Shown: positions 45,987-56,263 of the stretch, piece by piece
Layout: each line of letters begins with the position of its first letter
Position numbering within the stretch: the stretch's first letter is position 1
Source: Alnus glutinosa
Taxonomy: Eukaryota > Streptophyta > Magnoliopsida > Fagales > Betulaceae
Length of the DNA stretch: 64,000 nucleotides
Assembly (NCBI RefSeq): GCF_958979055.1
Contig: NC_084887.1
Span: 37,550,620-37,614,619 of the forward strand
Reading direction: 5' to 3'
Position numbers and translations under genes: made by a program
Notes under the pieces: generated by a model
The model's input: the letters and a program-made list of their open reading frames with translations, nothing else
Told to the model about the DNA's origin: nothing
Databases searched by the model: none

Positions 45987-47455
45987 TTTTCAAACAAGGC
46001 CTATTTTTGTCTTCTATGGTCGCCTCAACTTATAAGTGGGTATGTTTTTCGTATTGTTAGTTGATGTTCAAATCTTCTAACTAACAATTGGTGCTTGGCT
46101 GAGAAACAACCCAAGTGTTTAAGATTTATCCGTATGTTAGCAGTGCCAATATAATTACTCGGTTAGCTGTATCTATGGAGTTTTTCTTTTTTAGTGATGG
46201 ATTTAACATTCACTTTTTTGAAAATTTCATGGTGATTTAAGAAATTAACTTTTCTTTAAAAATATGGAGATATTGCTTATTCAACTAACAAACATTTAGA
46301 GGATACTCGTACCACTTTGATTGTTTGTCAAATGTTCGGTAAATGCTTGAGTCAAGTCTATATATTATCTAGTTGAAGTTTTTGAAATAGATTCATTTCT
46401 GTTTCAAATGAAATAAAGAAGAAACATTTTATGGTTTATATTAGATTTTACAAATTCAATTTGTTTTGTTGCATGGAGAGGATCCTTATTATTGAGCAAA
46501 GGATATGATTCATATGAATAATCATAAGAATATGGTTGCTGAAAATTGCAGTATTGCAGTTCTCAAGCCTGCCTTTAAAGAGAGTAGGAAGTCCCAGTAT
46601 GATTACAAGCCATCTTCTTGGTTCTTAATCGTGCAATGCTGCTAGAGGATGCCTTCAAGAACAAGTACATGAATCTGATAGTATATCTTTTTTTCATTTG
46701 CCGGGAGAGACGTAATTAAGGAGGCCCTGAAAGCTATGACTTTTGGAATGATAATCCACTATGCAAGCACATGAAATCCCAAAAGCAAATAGGAAAAATT
46801 TTCAAAACCAGAGGGGGTCATGACCCCCGACCCTCTTCGTACGGGCGAAATATGATCGGGCGGTTGATTAACCCGACCTACTGGTTGCTTGGTAGGCCCA
46901 GAGCCATGGCCTAAGGTCACCATCTGAACTTGCTGCCTCGAGTGCTTCCAGTATTGGAGCATATTAGCCAAAGTGGCTGGAGTGCTTTGTACATGGCCAA
47001 GAAGTAGAGACCCAGTCATCTCTTGTAAGACAATCATCTGTATCTACAATCAAAAGCTCCTCTTCAGCCTCTTTATGGTTCCCAAGCAGTGGAGGAACTG
47101 CTTAAAGTTTTAAACTAAAGCCCCCAGGAAACAATCTACCATGTAATTGGATATTTATAATTGAAATGGAAACTGTGTCTCCCTTCCAGGCTGAAAGCAT
47201 ACAAGGGGAAAAAATAAACTTGTCTTGATGGGAGAAAGGCATAGAGCAAAACAAGGTGCACTAAGAGTACTTGGAATTTCACTAAAAATTCTTCTTGCCC
47301 TAGGTGTTGTCACCTGTTTGCTTGCTGTGATTACAAGTCTTTTTCATTCTGAGTTACCCAAGAGCCAATAAATTCTCACATGGGAGAGGGGAAGGGGGGG
47401 TGGTTATATTGGACATTGTAGACGGTTTAATCCAGTGATGTTCCCAAAACACACA

Positions 47456-47494
<39 letters not shown>

Positions 47495-47855
47495 ACTTCC
47501 TTGAATTGAACTATATTGATGAGCGGTAGAACATCATAATACACTGGAAAAAATTTTGACAAGAACATCCGAATGCGGCGTTCGTTACTCGAACAAAGGT
47601 AAATGCATCTCACAGGCTCAACTAAGTCCTACTCTCAGACAGTTTATCTATCTTACAAAAAGAACAGATGGGATAAGGAGTAAATATGAAACCGATAACA
47701 ACCCAACAGATTAAGGAGCCAGATACAAGCTAAGCATATATCACAATCCCAAGGTGATGGCAGCCAAGTATTGAACTCTTGTTCATCTTCTAACAGAGCA
47801 AAAACAGGAAAATGATTATCCTGCTGCAATGTCATCTAGATTTTCCTGTACCTAC
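45987..47855. other. Intergenic region, no gene recognised
   Basis: It holds the 3' flank of the carboxylesterase gene and unassigned sequence. A 92-codon minus-strand frame at 46759-47037 has no recognisable motif. A (GA)n run lies at 47461-47494. Confidence 0.5.
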
Positions 47856-50800
47856 TTAATAAGAGAACTCGTGACCTCGAAGCGATATGTATTTCTTCAC
47901 CCAGATGGCAATATCCTCAGCGCAGGCCTGAGCCTGTGGGGTCTTGAGAAGCATGTCAAGGGTCGCAAATTCATGAACGGCGTCCTTGTACTCAAGAACA
48001 GGCGCATCAACATTTACCTTCCGTAGCTCCTCTGAGTAAGCAATGGCCCGATCTCTCATCCAATCATGTTCTGCCACCACAGTTAATGTTGGAGGCATGA
48101 GTTTTAAAGGAGGCCCTCGTCCTGGGATAAGGGGGTTGGCAGCTGGGTGATCCAGACTAAACTCATCCTCTGGTAAGAATAGTTTCCACGCAAGTAAGCA
48201 CATAGCCTTGTCATAGAAGTAGGAATTTGCCAACTTTATCTCAGAATGTGTAGGGACACTTCCAATGAAGAACGGGTATATCAGGACCTGTGCCACCACT
48301 TTGACAGGATCCAGACGCCTGCCTGCCTCTACAGCTTTCCGAGCCACATAATCTGCAATGTTTGCACCACAGCTCACACCAAGGAGAACGCATCTGTTTC
48401 AATAAAATGAAAAGGGTTAGAGATTTGATGAAATAGCATTGCAAGTTGAGGGTGGGTTTCTAAACGGCTAAAAGGGAAGCAATTAGAGCAGTAAAGTCTC
48501 TTTTTTTTTTTCTTTTTTTTTGACAAGTAATCTAAGTATCATTAAAAACATAAAAAGCACAGCCCAAGTACACAGAGAACACCTAGCTAGAAAGAGAGCA
48601 GTAAAGTTTTTAAAATTGAAAAAATAAAATCACCATTAGAAGCTGATTTTGTGAATGTTTACCTTATCTGGCAAAATATCAGGTCTGCAGAATATTATAT
48701 AAAGCCTCCTTTTCCAGGAGAATAACTACCTAATTGACATACCATTTACATTAAAATACATCATTAAAGATACACCATAAGCAAAGGAACCACATAGTCA
48801 AACGGGTCCAAAAGCACACATAAGTGCAATTTGAGCAAGAGTTGTATCCAAATTTCCAGTTCCATTCGTGGAAAAATAAAGCCAAGGGCAGAACTAGAAT
48901 TTTAGGTGGGGGAACTTAAAAAAAAAAAAAAAATTGGGGGTGGGTGGGGGTAAATATTAATTTACTTTGGGGGTCTATCTCATAAAAAAAAACATATAAT
49001 TTAGGGGAAATTTAAAAATTTTGGGGGGCAGGGTTACATGTAGTTCCGCCCCTCGATACAGCAACACTGTGCCAACTCTAGCACATAAACAACTTTTTTC
49101 CTTTTATTTTTTCAGTTTAAACATTGGCAGCTTAGCGCACATGCAATGCCCAGCAATGGAACCAAAATAGCAGTAAACAACCAACATAAACCACAACGAA
49201 GAAAGATTGAGCAAAAGTCAGCAAACTGTGCATTATACCTTTCAAAAAGACAAGCAAGCCTGAAAATCTACTATCTTAATCATTTGAAGTTACAACACAA
49301 GAAGTCTTCATCAATATTCAATTCTTTGACATGGGCTTTCCTGTTAGCAGTAGCTAGATATTTTCATTGGATTAAGTAGCATTTGTTTATCTCCTGTCTA
49401 TTAAGTATCTAATCAGTGTAAAACAAATCACTTGAAATTAAGGCCTCGGGATAGAATCCATGTTTTTGGGTTGTATTCTTCAAGTTTACCAATTATGATT
49501 GAAACAACAAAGCTATAACTTCAAGAAAGCCAAAAAAAAGTCTTGAAGAATAAAACCCAGGTAGTGCCTTTCACTTTTAATGAAAATTCTCTTTCCAGAA
49601 GCCAGTAGAAAAGACTTACAATGACTATATGAGATATCACCACCAGGCACAATCTTGAGAACAATGTCATAAACACTAAAGTAAACCTCAGATATAACAT
49701 TCATCACTATTTTTTAAATGAATAAATATCCTATTTTAAGTATGGGTTATGAAATTTTAATGCTTTGGTTCATTTAACACACCCATGTTTACAACATCAT
49801 CATCATTTTCAATCATCAGCACATTCATATAAAGTATAAACACCATTCTAAACTTTTACTTTACACAAACAACACCATGCCTTTCTTAACTTGCACATTC
49901 TATCACCCTGTGATTTCAAATCTAGAGCCCCTATACGCCAAACCAATGATCTGCAAGCATTGTTGTGCACCAGCAACGCAGATCAGAACTACACGCAACT
50001 TTCCAGAGTCTAAATCCACAACTGAATTACTAAAAGCATGTCACTAATACGAATCAAAATTTCATCTCTCATCGAATTAAATTACACTCCCAACTTCACA
50101 GGATCCATTTCCTCAAACCGAAGCGTATATATAACTAACTCAAATCAAAATCACGTCTCGTACTGAATCAATTCTATTGCCATCAGCAAACTATAGAATT
50201 CACCAATCATATTAACTTATGAACAATGCATATATCGAAATGTAAGCATTATCAAAAAGCACGATGGGACTGAAATTGTAACCTCGATGGATCTCCATGC
50301 GCTGCCAACCACGGCTCAACCATCGACGCCCCGAACGTGTCCACAATATGCGACTTCTTAAACTCGACGCCGCCACTGCCGCCACGCGCATTCCCCATGG
50401 ACTTACTACACTCGGCCAAATTCGCCTGCTTCCCCAACCAATTCAACACCTTCAGGCCATCCTCAAACGCTGCGGGGAACCGATTCTCCGGTGCAAGCCG
50501 GTACCCCACCGCCACGACGATCACATCGCAGAGCTTTGCGATCCGCCGGCAGAAGAAATCGTTGGCCGCTGACTCATTACTCCCGCTCACCCACCCGCCG
50601 CCGTGGAACTGCAACATGACCGGAAGTCTCCGGCGATTATCCTGCGACGGAGAGTACCCTCTATACCCGCCGCCGCCGCCGCCGCCGGAGCTCGACATTA
50701 GATTCAAACCCTCCATGTCATTGGCCGAACCGTAGGAATACCTAGGCTCTTCCTTAGGGTTGCTAGGAATGGTCGGAGGGCCATAGCTGTTACGGCGAGA

Positions 50801-51160
50801 AGGATAATAGTGCGAATTGGGAGATCCGGAAGGATAATGATCGGGATCGGGATCGTGTCCGGGTCGTTTGGCGGTGCGAGGTTTGGGTTTGGGAGGCCTG
50901 GAGTCGGGTTCGGGCGGGTTGAGAGCAGAGTCCGGGAGGAAGATCCGGATGGAGAGGGATGTAAAGGGGTCGATGTGGATGTCCTTGGTGGCGACTCCGT
51001 CGGCGAAGGAAGGGTTGGCGGCGGCGACAGTCTCATCCGGGCGGGAGGTAACTCCGAACGGGTCGGACTCGTCGGGCGGGGACTGGATCCGGTTCTGCAA
51101 CCGGTGCTTCAAGAGGAACTTGAAGAATACGCTGTACAACTTCACAGCTACGCTTGGCAT
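47856..51160 (-). CDS. HSL-type carboxylesterase, CXE11-like
   Basis: Exons 51160-50283 and 48393-47856, with a 1.9-kb GT-AG intron, give 471 residues. The start is the MPSVAVKLYSVFFKFLLKHR methionine, shared (from memory) with Arabidopsis CXE11 and CXE16; an upstream in-frame ATG at 51205 would add 15 residues from GA-rich leader and is less likely. The protein is an alpha/beta-hydrolase of the hormone-sensitive-lipase group: oxyanion motif HGGG at 186-189, nucleophile Ser300 in GVSCG, Asp403 in EHDWMRD and His433 in DAVHEF, so the catalytic triad is complete. A low-complexity insert rich in Pro, Ser, Tyr and Gly (about residues 80-180) precedes the catalytic core. Substrates of this subgroup are not known; it lacks evidence for being a gibberellin receptor, which belongs to the same superfamily. 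The intron carries a LINE tail and a MITE. Confidence 0.95.
48498..48594 (-). mobile_element. 97-bp 5'-truncated LINE tail in the carboxylesterase intron
   Basis: On the minus strand it reads CTAGCTAGGTGTTCTCTGTG, TACTTGGGCTGTGCTTTTTA, ATTACTTGTCAAAAAAAA. It is flanked by AGAGCAGTAAAGT at 48485-48497 and 48595-48607. This copy, with clear target duplications, defines the family of tails in the window. Confidence 0.88.
48882..49055. mobile_element. Small DNA element with ends AAGGGCAGAACTAG / GTAGTTCCGCCCCT
   Basis: The right end reversed (CGAGGGGCGGAACTACA) resembles the left end (AAGGGCAGAACTAGA), so they form terminal inverted repeats. The inside is poly(A) and G-rich. Related ends appear at 2553-2620, 11403-11470 and about 54285-54345. 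It lies in the carboxylesterase intron. Confidence 0.55.
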
Positions 51161-51205
51161 TTCCAAAACACAGAGCTCGCTTTCTCTCTCTCTCTCTTTC
51201 TCCAC

Positions 51206-53153
51206 CAGGTGTGTGTGTGTGTGAGTTTCAAATTATGAACAAATTCATTGCTAAATTAGGGTTAGGAATTTCGGTTTCTTCAGTTTATTTATCTGTAAAT
51301 AATCAGATGACTTTAGGGTTTTGTAATTTGAAGATTGCTTGAATCTAGCGCTTCAATGGCACGGTGAGGTTTCAGATAGAGAGAGAGAGAGACAGACAGA
51401 GACTCAGAGGGGGGGAGTAGGGGCGTGATGGACATACAATCCAATTATACAAACATGCAACTTTACGCTGTAGTTTTGGCTTTTTCATAAATTTTTTTTT
51501 GCATTGTTTTTGGTTTTTTGGGTTTCCGTGATGTGTCGGGGGACTAATCCGTGCCAGGTGAGATAATTTGCGGTGGCCGTAATCATATGTGATTCATTTG
51601 TATGCAACCGAGTGATTGACCTTTTTTTAAAACAATTGAACGGCTTATAAACTGTCATATCATTTGAAAAATCTCTTCTGTCTTACCTCATCGTTCACCG
51701 TGCCTTTCCTTATACTCCTTTGCCACCTATCAATCACCGTCGGCGTCGAATTCCTATATATATATATATATAACTAAAAATTATAAAAAAAATTAAAATT
51801 AAAACGAAAAAAAAAAAATGAAAACCCAGATTTAAAATTTAACTTTTTTAATTTATAGTTTACAGTTTTTTTATAATTTATAAATGACATTTTTATTATT
51901 GGAAGATATTGATATTTTTTAGTAATTTATAAATGATATTGACATAATTGATAATTTGAAAAAACATTAATAATAAGATAATAATTTGAAGAGAATATAT
52001 ATAAAATATAAGATATATTAATATTATAAAAATACTAAATATTTAATTTAATTTAAAAACAGTGATTAAAATTAATCATAAGCGGGTGTGTGACGTGTCA
52101 ATCTACCAAACCCAATGATGTTTGTATATCGCGCTCCATGACAATGGATTCCATTCCACTGCTTCTTTTTCTTTTTCCTTTTTGTTGGCTTGGTCGTCAA
52201 GGATTCCTGAAGGAGTATGAGATTCAGAATTTCAAGAAGAGAGGCTCGGAGTTTTCGCAAATTTGATATTTACCAGTGCTGACGTGTAAATTTTTAATGT
52301 TTATTCAAATTCTGCCCCAGTCACGTTTTGTCAATAATATGACCCGATCAGATTCGGCTGCTCGTGTCATTCAACGCGCAAAGTTTTTCATGTTCTCTTT
52401 ATTTGAACTTTCTAGAATGGTTAACTCAATCTTTCTCAATGCCCCTCCGATCACACTCTGCTTATAATTTTCCTTTCTCATCAGTCAACATGAAGATCAT
52501 AATTTTCACAATACAAAATCTCCTATTTATAGGCAAAGAGGTGAAGTCAAACCTGAATTATACTTTTTGCTCCTTCTTGATCTATGAGTATAATTAGAGT
52601 TATTGGACTTTGATCCTTTAGTATACATATAATCTGATCTGATCCCGAATTGGACTTGGGCTATGAGTACTATCTTGATTCTACCGAGGATAGGACTGCA
52701 AGTCGAATTATGACTCCCACTTCAATTTAACTTAAAGTAGAGTCCTAATCTGAATTTTCTGAAATAACTGATACCTGATTTATCAGGACATGCTTGTCTC
52801 AGGCCTTGGCTGGCTAAGCTGACTCTTGGTCCCGGGTTGTCTGCATTCTCGAGACCTAATCTGGATATACCTCTTGTCATGTATTCTCAAGAATAACTGC
52901 TTAGTGTCTTACTGTCGGGATAAGACTTTTCAAGAGTGCTGCTATCTCGACTACTTAATGTCTATCTCTAGAGATAAGACTTCTCAGGAGTCCTGTTATC
53001 TCCTCATTGGGCCAATACTGACCCAAAGGCCCATGATTCTTTTGATGGGCCGATTTGAGTGAAATTATTCTCAACAAGATATATAGTCGATTCATATTAA
53101 TTTAGAAGACCGGAAGTTCTCAGATACCTAACAAGTGTTGTTGGAATATGCCC
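51206..53153. other. Carboxylesterase promoter and gene-free DNA
   Basis: CT-rich runs at 51181-51202 (within the probable leader) and GA repeats at 51379-51402 lie near the presumed transcription start. The remainder (51.7-53.1 kb) is AT-rich with no recognised exon. Confidence 0.5.
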
Positions 53154-53907
53154 AATAACAAGAGTAATTGGGAGGAGCTTGAGGTTTTCGCTATGGTTGC
53201 CCAGAGGATATGGTTTTGACGGAACAGACATGTGTTTGATGGCATATTCACACACCCCAGCATTTTAGTCAAATGTGCAAAAGAGGCTCTTGATGATTAC
53301 AGGAAGGCTCATGATTCCATGTTTTTATTCTCTCATCCCAGTCATATTCCCTCTTCAGCTCATTGGTCTAAGCCTCCTCAAGGTTACTTTCAAACTGAAC
53401 TGGGATACGGTCCTGGATAGAGATCAGAAGTGGATAGGAGTGGGTATTGTTTCCCGAGATTCTGATGGAAAGGTGATAATGGCTAAGTGCTCTTACTACC
53501 GCTATATTTCGAACCCTCTAGTGGCTGAGGCTTTTGGAGCCAAATTGTGTGTTGAGCTTGGGATTTTGTTGGGAATTAAGTGGGTGTTTATAGAGGGAGA
53601 TGCTTTAGGGGTTGTCAATGCTCTGAACCGAGTCGATGTTGCTGAGGGTATTGCCAGCAATTTGATAGGAGAGACTCGTTTGTTGCTGGAAAACTTTGAT
53701 CGGTGGACTATTAAACATGTTCGACGAGAAGGGAACTAGGTAGCCCATTCCTTAGCTAAGATGGCGATCTCCCAGTTGCAGAACCGAGTTTGGTTTGGCT
53801 CTTTTCCTTCTGTAATGTCGGATCTAGTGAACTCTGAGATGTATTCATGATATTATTGTTTGAGTACAAGATCATTTCAAAAAAAAAATTAAATAACAAG
53901 AGTAATT
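53154..53907 (+). mobile_element. 5'-truncated LINE insertion with RNase H remnant and 16-bp target duplication
   Basis: The insert (about 53170-53888, ending in poly(A)) is flanked by AATAACAAGAGTAATT at 53154-53169 and 53892-53907. It encodes the 3' part of an L1-type ORF2: HWSKPPQGYF, then KLNWDTVLD, IGVGIVSRDSDGKV, EAFGAKLCVELG, FIEGDALGVVNAL, an RNase H domain of the RVT_3 type. It is dead: an extra C near 53390 shifts the frame, and the Trp codon after REGN is a TAG (53738-53740 region). Only the last part of the element was copied. Confidence 0.9.
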
Positions 53908-54025
53908 CTATTTTTGTTGGCCACCCCTCTTCTAGCCTCTACTTTTGTTGTTTTTCTTAAATAAATTTTTTATTAAGGGTATTTGTGTCATTTGGAGAGA
54001 CATTGCAAATTTTTGATAATTTGGA

Positions 54026-54136
54026 TTTTTTTTTTTTTTTTTTTTTTAGACATGTCCACACAAGAGAGGGATGTGGGATTTAAACTAGTAACCTCTGCTT
54101 CATGAGGCGTGGTCTCTAGCCAATTGAGCTACCTCT
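54026..54136 (-). mobile_element. tRNA-derived SINE relic, same family as 41426-41533
   Basis: On the minus strand it reads GGTAGCTCAATTGGCTAGAG (A box), CATGAAGCAGAGGTTACTAG, GTTTAAATC (decayed B box), then a T-rich plus-strand run as poly(A). It matches the SINE at 41426-41533 over the tRNA-like head. No target duplication was found, so it is probably older. Confidence 0.8.
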
Positions 54137-54169
54137 TGGAACAATGCATATTAGGTATTAGTTTGAGTA

Positions 54170-54171
<2 letters not shown>

Positions 54172-54218
<47 letters not shown>
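54172..54218. repeat. (TA)n microsatellite
   Basis: An uninterrupted TA run of about 47 bp. Confidence 0.95.
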
Positions 54219-54223
<5 letters not shown>

Positions 54224-55193
54224 TATATTATTTATTTATTTCATTAGATATTTTCTTTTAATATTTTTAATTAATTATTGTTCAACTCCGTCTTTTAATT
54301 TTGCCCCATGTGGACTAAAATTCTAGCTCCGTCATTGCACATGTCAACAAGTTGTAAAAAAAATTGTAAGTCAAGTTTTTTTCCGGCCACAATGATGTAA
54401 TAACTGTTACGTAAACTTACAAATTGATGTGACAGTTCATATGGCATTGCCATGTTAGCCACAATCAAATTTTATTGTTTAATAGCTAACATGAAAAGTA
54501 CTGCGTAAACTGCCACCTAAATTTGTAAAAGATTTGTAATAAAAGTTGTAATATCTCTCCCAAGTACCCATAGTTTAAACAAGAAAAAAAGCAAAGACTA
54601 CGTGAAGAGAAGTGAAGTGGAACAAAGAGGGAAGCACTTCATGCTGTCTCTAGAATGGCTACAAACTCTTCCATCTTTAAACAATGTTATGTCAAGCAAC
54701 CAAACACTCACAAAAGAGCAACAAAGTTTAATGATACACAAATAAATCAGAAGATTGAGCTTACTTCCATTAAACCAAATTCACAAAAATGTCAGCAAAT
54801 ATATTTCAAATTCGAGCTCTTTCTTCTTCTTCTTCTTCTTCCTTCTAAAATTTCTTTTCCCTCCCTTAAGAACATCAACAGCAAATTGCCAACTACTTTA
54901 CAGTCTAAATCTTCAATACAAACGTGCTCCGCAGGACCCACTTGCTTTGTCCATCCAATTAAATATATACAGTCCAGGCGTGTTAAACCGAAATGGGGCT
55001 ACTTTGTACCCCAAGCAATGGCGTCCTTGACTTTGTGACTCAATCACCTGACAAACCAACAACTAAGAAGGTGAGCAAACAAGGATCTAATAACAATTAC
55101 CTTGAATATGTCACCACTTAAATCACAACGCCTGTTTATGGTTTGCATACCGATTTACTTATCAAACCGCCGTAATCTCATCCGGGAATCTCT

Positions 55194-56185
55194 CTAGCCA
55201 GAAGGTGCACGACTGGCTTTTCGAGGAGAGACAAGCACTGGTTCTTTAATTGAAGATTTCATTGCAGCCACCTCTTCTAAGCGTTTCCATGTGGCTTCGC
55301 GTTTCAACTTAATTTCTTTCTCTTTTGCTTCATCGTCCTGAAACTTGAGCATGCACTCCTCAAAAAGGTCAGAGTCAGTATCAGAGAAAATTTTGCGAAC
55401 GTTTACTGTCAAGTTCTGTACTGCCTGGTTCCAGTGGCTTGTTGCATTTCTCTGCAATGCAGGGAAGATAATTGGCAGTATAACACCGCGGTTCTGTTTG
55501 ATGAGGTTCTCAATGTGATCATTGTTCCATAAGAACAAAGCCCTCTCCGCCACCTGCAAAAAAAGAATCAATTAATGAGAGAGAGAGAGAGAAAGAGGGA
55601 TAGCAAAAAACTAGCATGGGAGTAAATCTAGGTAACACAAAATATAAGACTCTCATAATTGTTGTATAGACATAAGTTGGTAAAGTTTGATGTTGGCAAA
55701 CTACATAAGAGTTCAGTATTGCCACGCAAAATTAGTAGTTTCCACACCTAGCATCGAACTTAACTGTTAAAAGGTTTTATTTTGTTCACAAAAAACAGAA
55801 AAAGACAAGGATTCCAACAAATAAAGACTTGACACTACAGCAGAGAAAAAGTTGATGATATAGGTGACACCAGCAAAAATCTAAAACAAAAGCTCTGTAG
55901 AAGGATGACCAGAAAAACTCTTAACAAAAGAAGTATCAGGGTACTCGGCCGCTAGTCCAACCGCAATAAATGGAAGGGTTAAATGCTTCTTAACTACATG
56001 TGGTAAGTCTCTTTATCAAATGGACACTGTTTCAAAAGGTTGCATAGATGGTACCTGTATTGACCCTAAATATTAAGATGGTACTTCCGTCCAATATTTT
56101 AACGGAGAAACACATCAAACCAATCAGCAACAACCACATGTTCCATTAATATTATTTAAAAATAAATAAATAAAAAATCTTGTTT

Positions 56186-56263
<78 letters not shown>

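Larger units (their letters stand above)
53908..55193. other. Intergenic region with a SINE and a TA microsatellite
   Basis: No gene was seen. A SINE relic (54026-54136), a (TA)n run (54172-54218), a possible DNA-element end (about 54285-54345) and a MITE-like inverted segment (about 54385-54555) fill the first part. The 3' flank of the PP2A gene fills the rest. Confidence 0.55.

Noticed and set aside
46540..46660. Exon-like stretch after a TGCAG (S-I-A-V-L-K-P-A-F-K-E-S-R)
   Set aside because: It has an acceptor-like start but stops soon, has no recognised homology and no partner exon; a decayed gene fragment is possible but unsupported.
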